DNA of 64,000 nt from the NCBI GenBank assembly GCA_031275085.1, contig JAISPG010000078.1, positions 124,001 through 188,000 of the forward strand, given 5' to 3'. A program made the translations under genes and the position numbers. This document shows positions 1-13,791 of this stretch, one piece after another; position 1 is the first letter of the stretch, and each line of letters begins with the position of its first letter. The stretch comes from Bacteroidales bacterium. Its GTDB lineage: Bacteria; Bacteroidota; Bacteroidia; Bacteroidales; ML635J-15. The notes beneath the pieces were generated by a model. The model was given only the letters and a program-made list of their open reading frames with translations. It was not told the origin of the DNA and did not search any database.

Positions 1-702
1 CTGGATTGTTTTACTCAAACAGTTGTATTGCAATTTCTTATTGCATGGCTGCCTCCTATTCTTATTGGACATATTTATTATCTAACTGTTGTACAGCGTG
101 AAAACGAAAAAGAAATGGAAAAACTAAGAACTGAAAATCTTCAAAGTCAGGTTGATGCTCTCGTAAATCAGATAAATCCACATTTCTTTTTTAATTCGCT
201 TAATGGACTCACTGCCCTTGTTGCTGCAAACCGCAATGAGGAAACTATTGAATACGTGTCAAAATTATCTTGTATTTTCCGTTATATATTACAAAGCGAA
301 AAAAAAGGGCTGGTAAAATTAAAAGATGAACTTGAATTTCTTGATGCCTACCGGTATCTTATAGAGGTACGTTACCACGGAAAAATATCATTTATAATAA
401 ATATAAAACAGAAAGACTATGATTTACAATTGCCGGTGCTTTCGTTATTGCCTTTGATTGAAAATATAGTAAAGCATAATATTATCGACAGCGAACACAA
501 AATGACAGTTGATATCAGTATTTCTGAAAATAAGGAATTAGTTGTAACAAATCATATTTATCATAAACATAATGTAGAAGAGTCACATGGTATCGGTCTG
601 ACTAACCTCTCCACACGTTACAAATTATTGATGGGAGAAACTATAAAAGTTATAAAAAATAAAGATACCTTTAAAGTTATTTTACCTTTAAAAAATTCAT
701 AA
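1..702 (+). CDS. Sensor histidine kinase, LytS/YehU type (5' end truncated by window edge)
   Basis: Frame open from base 1; contains QINPHFFFNSLNGL (His_kinase motif) and C-terminal GIGLTNLSTRYKLLMG ATPase motif; the listed start at 28 is a TTG, so the true start is probably upstream. Confidence 0.88.
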   Translation: MDCFTQTVVLQFLIAWLPPILIGHIYYLTVVQRENEKEMEKLRTENLQSQVDALVNQINPHFFFNSLNGLTALVAANRNEETIEYVSKLSCIFRYILQSEKKGLVKLKDELEFLDAYRYLIEVRYHGKISFIINIKQKDYDLQLPVLSLLPLIENIVKHNIIDSEHKMTVDISISENKELVVTNHIYHKHNVEESHGIGLTNLSTRYKLLMGETIKVIKNKDTFKVILPLKNS

Positions 703-703
703 T

Positions 704-1462
704 ATGAAGGTGCTGATAGTCGAAGATGAAACCATTGCATATGAATATCTGAGTAAACTTATAAATAAAATATATGCAGATATTGAGATTGTTGCTGTTA
801 CCGAAAGTATTTCACAAACCGTAAAATGGTTGAAATCCAACCAGGTTCCGGATCTGATTTTTATGGATATTCATCTTTCCGATGGTTCGGCATTTTCTAT
901 CTTTGATGATATTACGATTGAAACTCCTATTATTTTCACAACCGCTTATGATGAATATGCAATAAATGCATTTAAGGTCAACAGCATTGATTATTTACTA
1001 AAACCTGTTCAGGAAAGTGATTTGAGAAAAGCAATTGAGAAGTTCCGTAAACTGACCTCATCCGAAATAAGACAATATATACTACATCAGACAGAATCTA
1101 ACCTTAACGGTAATTATTACAGAAAACTGTTAGTTTCATACAGGGATAACCTAATTCCTATATCAATAAATGATATTGTTTATTTTTACACATCTGAACA
1201 TCAGACATCAATCTGTCTTGGTAACGGTAAAAAATATCTTTATAATAAAACACTTGATTCAATAATCCAGAACCTTGATCCGGAGATATTTTTTCGTGCA
1301 AATAAACAATTTATCGTATCCAAGGATCATGTAAAGAACATTACGATCTGGTTTGACCGCCGCCTTCTCATTAGCCTTGACCTGGAAACTCCCGAAAGGA
1401 TTTATATAAGTAAAAATAAAGCTGCCGAGTTTAAGGAATGGATGGTAAGCGGAAATATATGA
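704..1462 (+). CDS. LytTR-family response regulator
   Basis: N-terminal receiver domain (VEDE, DLIFMDIHL, TTAYDEYAINAF, DYLLKP) and C-terminal LytTR-like domain; follows the kinase by 1 nt. Confidence 0.92.
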   Translation: MKVLIVEDETIAYEYLSKLINKIYADIEIVAVTESISQTVKWLKSNQVPDLIFMDIHLSDGSAFSIFDDITIETPIIFTTAYDEYAINAFKVNSIDYLLKPVQESDLRKAIEKFRKLTSSEIRQYILHQTESNLNGNYYRKLLVSYRDNLIPISINDIVYFYTSEHQTSICLGNGKKYLYNKTLDSIIQNLDPEIFFRANKQFIVSKDHVKNITIWFDRRLLISLDLETPERIYISKNKAAEFKEWMVSGNI

Positions 1463-1719
1463 AGATAACTATAACATTATAGAATACATAGAAAATACTA
1501 AACCGGCATATGTCAATAATCAATTAGTATTCACCCTAATTTAAAATCTAATTTTTGCTTGCCGTATAGGATTTTAAGAATATAATATAGTTCTATTTTA
1601 CCTTAAAACTCATTAACAAAAATTTATACCACAAAAAACGATGAGAAAAAAATCCAAATTGGAGTTAATATAAAATATTATACCAATACAATAAAATAAG
1701 TAAAAATAAATATTTTTAC

Positions 1720-1755
1720 ATTTAAATAATACAAAATAATCTGTATTATTTAAAT
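1720..1755. terminator. AT-rich stem-loop at the 3' end of the minus-strand gene
   Basis: 14-bp perfect inverted repeat ATTTAAATAATACA / TGTATTATTTAAAT with 8-nt loop, overlapping the stop region of 1750..2268. Confidence 0.35.
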
Positions 1756-2268
1756 ATATTTTGAAAAAATATTCGATTTTATTACAAAATATCCTCCAAA
1801 AATCTGCAAAAGCATTCCCGGTAACCCTATTTTTACACTTTGCCATGCATTGTAAAAATTTCCTGCAATTGCCCATTCTCCAACCATTCCTAAAGCCTGA
1901 TAAAATATAACAACCAAAGTCAGGATCCCTATTGAAACTTTTTTGAAATATAGCGAGGCAAATCCGGCGACTCCGGCAAGCAGCAAAGATTTTGTAAGAA
2001 CAATAGGCAACATCCCGGTTACCGGCATTCCAAAAAGAACGTGATTTAGTAAAGGAGAAAAGACAGCAGTTAAAAGTCCTACTTTCCAACCGTATTTATA
2101 TGCTGCAATAAGTGTAAAAAAATAGATAGGTAGCCATCCCGATCCGCCTTGCGGAAAAAGATGGAAAAGTTTTGGCAAAGCAATATTTCCAACTATAAAA
2201 AGCATTGCCGCAAAATATGTCTTTGCTTTGCCAAAACTTAGTAAATGAAATTTAACTGTAGAATTCAT
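1750..2268 (-). CDS. Small integral membrane protein resembling ECF transporter S components
   Basis: 172 aa, about 5-6 hydrophobic segments, pattern GGSGWLPIYFFTLIAAYKYGWKVGLLTAVFSPLLNHVLFGMP as in ECF S-like proteins. Confidence 0.6.
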   Translation of the reverse strand: MNSTVKFHLLSFGKAKTYFAAMLFIVGNIALPKLFHLFPQGGSGWLPIYFFTLIAAYKYGWKVGLLTAVFSPLLNHVLFGMPVTGMLPIVLTKSLLLAGVAGFASLYFKKVSIGILTLVVIFYQALGMVGEWAIAGNFYNAWQSVKIGLPGMLLQIFGGYFVIKSNIFSKYI

Positions 2269-2341
2269 ATATTTTTTTATTATAATTATCTAAAATATGT
2301 TATAAATATGTCCCTTGAATGCTTTATGATATAATCCGGTT

Positions 2342-2791
2342 TCATTTGTCTGGCGTTATAGCTTCCGTAGATACCGGTATATTTTTAATAAAATTTTCAA
2401 TGGATGGCAATAAGTTTTCCGGCAAATTTTCCTGATTACATAATATTTCAAGCGGACACCAGTCGTTTTGGCTGCCGTTGAGTATCACAGGAACTTCTGT
2501 ATGGTATGAAGCTTCTATACAGTTCTCTTTTAACATTTGTAATGCCGGAGTACTGATAAGATCCGTATAAACTTCTTTAACCCCGCCAAGTATCATCAAT
2601 GAAGCAGCAGCTTTCCCCACTACTTTATCTGCAACAAAAGCTCCTTTGAGAAAGTCCGTATTTTTGAACAGATCATACAGATCTTTTACTCCACGACTAT
2701 AAAACACACGAGTTTCATCATTATTTGCAATTACACATGAATACCCATTGTCGTGTAATAAATCGATGATTTCTTTAATCTTTTCCATCAT
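2342..2791 (-). CDS. DUF1893 domain protein
   Basis: 149 aa; GAFVADKVVGKAAASLMILGGVKEVYTDLIS...CPLEILC resembles the DUF1893 family. Confidence 0.72.
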   Translation of the reverse strand: MMEKIKEIIDLLHDNGYSCVIANNDETRVFYSRGVKDLYDLFKNTDFLKGAFVADKVVGKAAASLMILGGVKEVYTDLISTPALQMLKENCIEASYHTEVPVILNGSQNDWCPLEILCNQENLPENLLPSIENFIKNIPVSTEAITPDK

Positions 2792-2797
2792 AATTTT

Positions 2798-4285
2798 CTA
2801 AATAAATTTATGTCTTTCATGTCCTTCCACATAAATTGCACTGAGTGGACGTGACGGACACAAATATTCACAGGCACCGCATCCAATACAACGTTCAGTA
2901 TCAACAGCAGGGATCTGGCGCGAATTTGGATCATCCATATCTCTCGACACCATCAATATTGCACCGGCAGGACAATGGCGTGCACAATTTCCACAATCTA
3001 CATCGTCTGTAATGACCACACAATTATGCATTATCCATATGGCATTTCCTATTTGTGTAGAAGATTTGTCTTCCTTACTTATCCGCTTTATAGCACCATT
3101 CGGACAAACTTCGGAACATTTTGTACACTCAGGACGACAAAATCCACGCTCGTAAGACATTTCAGGCTGCATAAGCCTCGAAATATCATTTGAAGGGCGC
3201 AGGATCTGATTGGGACAAACCGACACGCATAATTGACAAGCTGTACAATGTTGTGAAAAATGTTTTAAACTTTCCGAACCGGGAGGTATTATATATGTTG
3301 AACGTTTCGGTATTTTTTTATCTTCAATGATTGCCAACCCGCCGTCAACTTTGCTTATCTGTGCTTTTATTGCCGATGTAGCAGCCAAAGCAGCAGTTAC
3401 GGCAAGAAACTTACGACGGGAATTGTCTGCAACGTTTTCTCCGGTAGTTTTAACGGCTTTTTCGGGTTTAAATTTTGGTATATATTTTAATGATTCTTTA
3501 CGGCATGCCGAAATACAATTCATGCACGACACACAACGGCTGTAATCTATTTTATGTTCTTCCGGATTTATACATGATGCTTTACATACTCGTTCGCAAA
3601 GTCCGCAATTATTACATGTTGAATTATTGAACCGTATCTTAAATATCGAAAATCTTGACAGGAATCCAAGAATAGTACCAACCGGACAAATAGTATTACA
3701 ATATGTACGACCGTTACGCCATGCTAAAACAGCAATTACAATAAAAGTTACAATTGAGATTACAAATGTAGATATTGATTTAATCCAGATATCAACTGAA
3801 TAAAATGCATAACTGTCAAATCTTTCGGCAAGATAAGCAAAAAGATTATTCATTCCCTGATATAACGGGGCAAAAAGATTTGAAGCAATTCGACCATAAG
3901 CACTGTAAGGATCGAGTATGGAGACTATTACGCTTATCCCTGCTATCAAAGCTATGATAAAAATTACCAGCACGGCGTAACGCAACCAGTTTATTGCACG
4001 AGAATAGGAAAAACGATATTTTTTACGCTTTCCGGCAACCCACGAAATAGCATCCTGAAAAATTCCCAAAGGACAAATTACAGAACAATATACACGACCA
4101 AAAATTAATGTCAGCAATATCAAAAATATTATTATTCCCACATTCAGAGCCAAAATTGCAGGTAAGAATTGTATTTTTGCCATCCATCCGAACCAGATAT
4201 GTAGTGTTCCGGTAAAGTCTAGAAATAATAAAGTTAATAATGCAAAAAATATAAAAGCTGTAATTATTCTGATTCTTTTTAACAT
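2798..4285 (-). CDS. Membrane polyferredoxin, NapH-like membrane domain fused to NapG-like multi-[4Fe-4S] domain
   Basis: N-terminal TM segments with CSVICPLG and CNTICPVG; ferredoxin clusters CNNCGLCERVCKASC, CVSCMNCISAC, CTACQLCVSVCP, CTKCSEVCP, CGNCARHCP, CIGCGACEYLCP; internal SRRKFLAVTAALAATSA. Confidence 0.88.
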   Translation of the reverse strand: MLKRIRIITAFIFFALLTLLFLDFTGTLHIWFGWMAKIQFLPAILALNVGIIIFLILLTLIFGRVYCSVICPLGIFQDAISWVAGKRKKYRFSYSRAINWLRYAVLVIFIIALIAGISVIVSILDPYSAYGRIASNLFAPLYQGMNNLFAYLAERFDSYAFYSVDIWIKSISTFVISIVTFIVIAVLAWRNGRTYCNTICPVGTILGFLSRFSIFKIRFNNSTCNNCGLCERVCKASCINPEEHKIDYSRCVSCMNCISACRKESLKYIPKFKPEKAVKTTGENVADNSRRKFLAVTAALAATSAIKAQISKVDGGLAIIEDKKIPKRSTYIIPPGSESLKHFSQHCTACQLCVSVCPNQILRPSNDISRLMQPEMSYERGFCRPECTKCSEVCPNGAIKRISKEDKSSTQIGNAIWIMHNCVVITDDVDCGNCARHCPAGAILMVSRDMDDPNSRQIPAVDTERCIGCGACEYLCPSRPLSAIYVEGHERHKFI

Positions 4286-4305
4286 AATTTCTATATATTT
4301 AAAAA

Positions 4306-5697
4306 TTAACCGTTGATTTTCAATTGTTCTACATATTTATTTATCTTGTCCATTTGCTGAGGGATATTGATACGCTGAGGACAATCCGGGATACACTGGT
4401 TACAATGAATACAATGGTCTGCTTGCCTTAATTTCGGCACAGATCTGTCATAACCTATAAGAAAAGCTCGGCGGCTCTTACGATAGTTCTCATCCTGAGA
4501 ATCTTTAGGAACATTCCCTTCAGTAAGACAACGGTTATAATGTGAAAATATTGACGGTATATTAATTCCGTAAGGACAAGGCATGCAATACTGGCATTCG
4601 GTACATGGAACATAATCGGAACGGAGCATAAGTTCGGTAACTTCTTCCAATGCTTTATATTCGCGATCATTAAGACGTTCAAGCGGAGAGTAAGTACGTA
4701 TATTTTCCTGTAAATGTTCCATATAGGTCATACCACTCAACACAGTGAGAACATTTTCGGGAGAACCGGCATAACGAAATGCCCAGTTTGCAGGGCTGTC
4801 TTCGGGACGAATTTGTTTAAGAATAGAAAGCGAATGCTGATTTAATCTTGAAAGACGTCCTCCCAAAAGTGGTTCCATAACTACTGCAGGAACATTATGC
4901 CTTGTAAGTTCTCCATACAAATATTCTGCATTAAAATTAAATCCGGAAGCATTTTTCCAATCAACATAGTTGAGTTGTATCATAGCAAAATCCCACTTAA
5001 CACCCGATGCAAGTAAATGGTCGAATACTTTTATATCGCCATGAAAAGACCATCCGAGATTGCGAATACGCCCGGCTTCACGTTCTTTAAGCAAAAAATC
5101 CAGAATCCCATTATCAATGAAGCGATTATTGTAAGTTTCTATTCCATCATCACCGCCTCCAATAGAGTGAAGCAAGTAATAATCAAAATAATTCACCTGC
5201 AGATCTTCCATCGACTTGCGATACATAGCAATTGAGCCTTCGCGGGAACGTAAATAAGGGTCTTCTGACTGATTCGACATTTTTGTCGCAATAAAATACT
5301 TATCACGCGGATGACGGCTTAACGCTATTCCCGTAACTTTTTCCGACATTCCTCTGACATAACGTGGTGATGTATCAAAATAGTTGACTCCGTGTGCAAT
5401 AGCATAATCAATCAGGTCGTTTACTGCATCCTGGTCAACTTCTTCTTCTCCGGCCGCATTGGTTTTTAATGGCCAGCGCATACATCCGTATCCCAGCAAA
5501 GAGACTTTATCTCCTGTATGTGGATTTGTACGGTATGTCATTTTATCGGTCGGAACATCAGTCTTATTGTATATTCTTTCTTCGTTTTGTTTACCATTTG
5601 GGCCGCAGGCATACAAGGCTGTGGTAGCAGCTACTCCGGTTCCAAACACTTTCAGGAATTTCCTGCGATTCATGTGTTTTTTATTGTTTTCTTCCAT
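4306..5697 (-). CDS. Aldo/keto reductase with C-terminal 4Fe-4S clusters and Tat lipoprotein-type signal
   Basis: NRRKFLKVFGTGVAATTALYAC at N-terminus; AKR core (GYGCMRWP, DTSPRYVRG, YYLLHS); Cys clusters CTECQYCMPCP and CIHCNQCIPDCP. Confidence 0.9.
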   Translation of the reverse strand: MEENNKKHMNRRKFLKVFGTGVAATTALYACGPNGKQNEERIYNKTDVPTDKMTYRTNPHTGDKVSLLGYGCMRWPLKTNAAGEEEVDQDAVNDLIDYAIAHGVNYFDTSPRYVRGMSEKVTGIALSRHPRDKYFIATKMSNQSEDPYLRSREGSIAMYRKSMEDLQVNYFDYYLLHSIGGGDDGIETYNNRFIDNGILDFLLKEREAGRIRNLGWSFHGDIKVFDHLLASGVKWDFAMIQLNYVDWKNASGFNFNAEYLYGELTRHNVPAVVMEPLLGGRLSRLNQHSLSILKQIRPEDSPANWAFRYAGSPENVLTVLSGMTYMEHLQENIRTYSPLERLNDREYKALEEVTELMLRSDYVPCTECQYCMPCPYGINIPSIFSHYNRCLTEGNVPKDSQDENYRKSRRAFLIGYDRSVPKLRQADHCIHCNQCIPDCPQRINIPQQMDKINKYVEQLKING

Positions 5698-5839
5698 AAT
5701 GTTAATTTAGCCGAAAGATAAAAATTGTAGTTTTCTGGTTTTTATTTAATACTAAAAAATCATATTGTCCGCTTTTCTGTAAAAATATATCTTTTTATTA
5801 TTTTATTTTTATTACCGGAATATTAAATTCACAGAAGAG

Positions 5840-6391
5840 TTATTTAATCATATTTATTTCTTTCAACCAATTTTCAACTTCAGCTTTTGAACTTTTCGAC
5901 CTGCTGTCTCTTATTGCCAAACCTTCAGTTATTGTTGCCCCGGAACAAAGTTTTTGCATATCTGTAAAACATTTGGCTTTTCCGCCTCCTCCATGTGTAA
6001 TGAAGGGGACTACGGTTTTACCGCTTAAATCGTTTTCCGACAGAAATGTTGCAACCGGAGGCGCTATTGTACTCCACCAGTTTGGAGATCCTACATATAT
6101 TACATCGTAATCTTTAAGGTTATTGATTTTTGTTTTTATGGCAGGCCTAAAATCAGAATTAATTTCTTTTTTTGCCTGATCTACACATTCGTCATAATCA
6201 CCTGGATAAGCATTTGCAGGAACTATTTCCAATATCTCAGCTCCTGTAATGGATTTGATCTGTTCGGCGATTTCACGTGTATTTCCTCCCCACGAATAAT
6301 ATACTATCAAGGCTTTTTTTGATTGTGCATTTAAATTTAATCCTGATGTAACCATAGCAATAAGCGTTAAAATTAAAATTGTTGTTCTCAT
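5840..6391 (-). CDS. Flavodoxin with N-terminal signal peptide
   Basis: Signal-like MRTTILILTLIAMVTSGLNLNAQ, then KALIVYYSWGGNTREIAEQI (FMN loop) and VGSPNWWSTIAPPVATFL. Confidence 0.88.
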   Translation of the reverse strand: MRTTILILTLIAMVTSGLNLNAQSKKALIVYYSWGGNTREIAEQIKSITGAEILEIVPANAYPGDYDECVDQAKKEINSDFRPAIKTKINNLKDYDVIYVGSPNWWSTIAPPVATFLSENDLSGKTVVPFITHGGGGKAKCFTDMQKLCSGATITEGLAIRDSRSKSSKAEVENWLKEINMIK

Positions 6392-6682
6392 ATTATTTTT
6401 ATTTATATGTTATTTTTATCTTCACCGGAATTAGCTGTAACAAATTTGAAAAAATATTTTTAATTCTAATACTATAATTTATAAAAAGGACAAAATTGAG
6501 CCTGAAAACGGCATGATACAGAATTTGACACATTTTAGAAATTTAATTATAATCCGTTAACTCCAATAATTTTTACTATGATTAATTTGCGTAATCGTAT
6601 GCATTGTATAACAAAGTTTTATGTATACTCTAACTTTTTAAATGTTTTATAATTAAAAAAATCCTATCATATAAAATTAATA

Positions 6683-6690
6683 TATCTTTG
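6683..6690 (+). promoter_or_regulatory. Bacteroidota -7 box TATCTTTG
   Basis: Matches TAnnTTTG consensus, 5 nt upstream of the gpsA-like ATG. Confidence 0.5.
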
Positions 6691-6695
6691 CATTT

Positions 6696-7703
6696 ATGAA
6701 AAAAACAAAAAAGCCATTTATAGTTGTTGCCGGAGCCGGAGCTTTCGGCACTGCCCTTGGGAATTCCTTAGCCGCTAATGATGAAATAAAAGTTAGGCTT
6801 TTAACTATAGAAAAGGAAGTTGCTGACAGTATAAATAATGCCCGGATAAATAGTGTCTATTTTCCTAACTCAACTTTACGTAAACGTTTAAAAGCGACCA
6901 CAGATCCTGAGATATTAAAAAATGCGGAAATATTACTTCTGGCAGTTCCTTCGGGAGTATTGATCTCTTACTTAAATGAGATAAGACCGTTTTTAAATTC
7001 TCATACATTGCTTATAAATACGGCGAAAGGTCTTGGTGAAGGAAATGTAATAATATCTGAATATATTGAAGAAAATTTCCCTAATCCGGTTGCAGCTCTT
7101 AAGGGGCCCTCATTTGCAGTAGAACTTCTGAACCGTATGCCGACTGCTTTTACATTTGCTTCACGTGATAAAGTATTTTTCGAAATGTTTAGTGGAATGT
7201 TGAAAAATACCAATATTCAACTAGACTTCACCGAAGATATACGCGGTGTGGAATTATTAAGCATATTGAAAAATGTCTATGCTATTATACTCGGAGTAAT
7301 TGATGCTCATTATAACTCGGCTAACGTACGATTTTTAGTTCTTACCAAATTATTCAAAGAATTACGTAAAGTACTGATAACTTTTGGTGGAAAATCCGAA
7401 ACTATATTTAATTTTTGCGGATATGGTGATTTCGGATTAACTTCAATTAATGACTTAAGCCGTAATCGTACAATGGGTTTACTTATCGGAAAAGGTTTTA
7501 TAAAAGATATGGTTTCGGAAAATATTGTACTTGAAGGTAAGCGCTCATTGAACATTTTTTATCAAATGTTACAGGGAGAAAACCTTGGAATTAATCCTGT
7601 ACGTGAATTTCCTATTCTTGTAGAATTATACAAGCTTTTCAATAAAGATTATAATCAAAGGAAATTTGTAATGAATGTTATTAATGCTGTCAATAATTTA
7701 TAA
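6696..7703 (+). CDS. gpsA: NAD(P)H-dependent glycerol-3-phosphate dehydrogenase-like protein
   Basis: GAGAFGTALGNSLA Rossmann motif, LKGPSFAVEL, ILKNVYAI catalytic Lys region, GYGDFGLTSINDLSRNR. Confidence 0.85.
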   Translation: MKKTKKPFIVVAGAGAFGTALGNSLAANDEIKVRLLTIEKEVADSINNARINSVYFPNSTLRKRLKATTDPEILKNAEILLLAVPSGVLISYLNEIRPFLNSHTLLINTAKGLGEGNVIISEYIEENFPNPVAALKGPSFAVELLNRMPTAFTFASRDKVFFEMFSGMLKNTNIQLDFTEDIRGVELLSILKNVYAIILGVIDAHYNSANVRFLVLTKLFKELRKVLITFGGKSETIFNFCGYGDFGLTSINDLSRNRTMGLLIGKGFIKDMVSENIVLEGKRSLNIFYQMLQGENLGINPVREFPILVELYKLFNKDYNQRKFVMNVINAVNNL

Positions 7704-7747
7704 TATAAAAACAATTATTTCCGTTCATTAATAATAATGAAGATCAT

Positions 7748-7791
7748 AAAAAAATCAGGATTAACTTTTAAAAGTTAATCCTGATTTTTTT
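7748..7791. terminator. Bidirectional intrinsic terminator between convergent gpsA and yidC
   Basis: Near-perfect palindrome AAAAAATCAGGATTAACTTTT/AAAAGTTAATCCTGATTTTTT with A/T tails. Confidence 0.85.
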
Positions 7792-7833
7792 ATTCCAGTA
7801 GAATACTTTTTGGCATTATTACCAATAAAAACA

Positions 7834-7868
7834 ATTATCTCCGTCAATTAATTTTGAACGGAGATAAT
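7834..7868. terminator. Stem-loop downstream of yidC
   Basis: 11-bp inverted repeat ATTATCTCCGT / ACGGAGATAAT with 13-nt loop. Confidence 0.4.
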
Positions 7869-7906
7869 CATTTATCTATATATACCGAAATTCGATTTCT
7901 GTAATT

Positions 7907-9841
7907 TTATTTTTTTCTGTTTTGTTTTTGTAATTGTTGTTGCTGTTTTGCTGCTTCTTCAAGACGTTGTTGCCACTTAGATTTTGGTTTTACTTTCTTT
8001 TTGTTCGCCTCCATTTGTGCTAATACTTTCTTTTCGTCAACAACGAATTTTTGCATAATCCAAGTTTGTAATATAGTGATAACATTTGCCAATAGATAAT
8101 AATAACTTAATCCTGCTGAATAGTTATTAAACCATAAAACCATCATTACAGGCATCATATACATCATTACTTTCATTCCTGGCATACTGGAATTTGTCGG
8201 CTGGCTTGCACTTGTGAGTTTTGTTGATAACACCATAGATGCAGCCATCAGTAAGGTAAATAAACTTATATGGTCGCCGTACAACGGAATATTAAACGGT
8301 AGATCAAGAATACTATCGTAAGTAGATAAATCTGTTGCCCATAAGAATTTTTCCTGCCTTAGTTCTATAGAAGCGGGAAAAAACCTGAACATTGCCAGCA
8401 ATATAGGGAACTGGAACAACATGGGTAGGCAGCCTCCCATAGGATTGACCCCCACTTTTTTATATAAAGCCATTACAGCCTGTTGTTTTTCCATTTCTTT
8501 TCCGGGAGGATATTTTTCATTTAACGCATCAACCTGTGGTTTCAATACCCTCATTTTGGCTGAAGACATATAGGTCTTATACGTAAACGGAAATATTATA
8601 ATTTTTATAAAAATAGTAAGTAATAATATTATCAACCCGTAGTTATCAATAAATCTTCCAAGGAAATTGAATACCGGTATTATTAAAAATCTGTTTACCC
8701 AACTTATTATTGTCCATCCTAAATAGATTACTTTTTCGAGCCCGAGATCATAACTTTTCAATAATGAAAATTTATTCGGACCAAAGTAAAAGTTAAAACT
8801 TTTACTTTGTTTTTCATTATCGTCCAGGGAAAAAGTGAATTCAGATTCAAATGTTTTTAGATAAGAGCTGTTGGTATTATTTATTTTTTTCAGACCGGCT
8901 GCAGGATTTTCCAATTTATCCTTAGCAATAAGTATAGATGAAAAAAATTGTTGTTTATATGCAATCCACTGGGCACTACCTCTACTACTGAATTTATCCT
9001 CATCCTTTGTTTCGCCAAGACTTTCAATTTCATCATCAGCCATTTTTAAATAAATAGTAGTATTATTTGACTCCCAGTCACGCCCTCTTTCCAAACCTGG
9101 TATCAAAGAACTCCATTTAAATGTTATATACGGATTGGATTCTAATTCCCTGTTTAATCCTACAAAATTAATATCAAAATCTATCATGTAATCATCTGGC
9201 ATGATAACATATTGATACTCAATATATTTATCATCAGCAGCATTTAATCTCATCCCTACTGATAACGGCTGGTCTTCCACAATCACATGATCGTCATTTA
9301 TTGTAGGAGTAAAGTACATCTCATTTGTTATCAGCGGTTTGCCTTCTGCCATCATTTCCATTCCGAATGTAGAACTTTCATCATTTACAAATAAAATTAA
9401 AGGCTCCTGATAATACGTTTTATAGTCCTTAAGTTCTACTGAATATATTTTCCCCCCTCTGTTTGTAAGGGTTAAAATCATTTTCTCATTTTCGATAACT
9501 GTAAATTTTTCTTCACCTGTTGCTGCATTCTTAAAAATACCATACTTGGAAGTTAATTTATAATTTTCAACCGAATCTCTTTGTACTATATAGAGAGAAT
9601 CAATTAATTCTTTATCTAATTCCGAGATTTCGTCATGTTCTTCATTTGCCAATGTTTCCTGTCTTATTTTTTCCAGAGAATCGGCTTTATGTCTGACTTG
9701 AGTAATAGAATCCTGCTTCCTTTTCATCTCGGCAAGCTGGGCTTCACTAGCAAGCTGGGCTTCACTAGGTTTGCTGATAAAATAATAACCAACAAATACT
9801 AATCCAATAAGAATTATTCCTATAATACTATTTCTATCCAT
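7907..9841 (-). CDS. yidC: Membrane protein insertase YidC
   Basis: N-terminal TM, periplasmic domain, C-terminal Oxa1/YidC core (YGLIILLLTIFIKIIIFPFTYKTYMSSAKM, GGCLPMLFQFPILLAMFRFFP). Confidence 0.96.
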   Translation of the reverse strand: MDRNSIIGIILIGLVFVGYYFISKPSEAQLASEAQLAEMKRKQDSITQVRHKADSLEKIRQETLANEEHDEISELDKELIDSLYIVQRDSVENYKLTSKYGIFKNAATGEEKFTVIENEKMILTLTNRGGKIYSVELKDYKTYYQEPLILFVNDESSTFGMEMMAEGKPLITNEMYFTPTINDDHVIVEDQPLSVGMRLNAADDKYIEYQYVIMPDDYMIDFDINFVGLNRELESNPYITFKWSSLIPGLERGRDWESNNTTIYLKMADDEIESLGETKDEDKFSSRGSAQWIAYKQQFFSSILIAKDKLENPAAGLKKINNTNSSYLKTFESEFTFSLDDNEKQSKSFNFYFGPNKFSLLKSYDLGLEKVIYLGWTIISWVNRFLIIPVFNFLGRFIDNYGLIILLLTIFIKIIIFPFTYKTYMSSAKMRVLKPQVDALNEKYPPGKEMEKQQAVMALYKKVGVNPMGGCLPMLFQFPILLAMFRFFPASIELRQEKFLWATDLSTYDSILDLPFNIPLYGDHISLFTLLMAASMVLSTKLTSASQPTNSSMPGMKVMMYMMPVMMVLWFNNYSAGLSYYYLLANVITILQTWIMQKFVVDEKKVLAQMEANKKKVKPKSKWQQRLEEAAKQQQQLQKQNRKK

Positions 9842-9851
9842 TCTATATTTC

Positions 9852-13765
<3,914 letters not shown>

Positions 13766-13791
<26 letters not shown>

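Noticed and set aside
1613-2089. 158-aa minus-strand ORF
   Set aside because: Overlaps the ECF-S-like gene in another frame; Cys/Phe-rich composition typical of an off-frame AT-rich translation.
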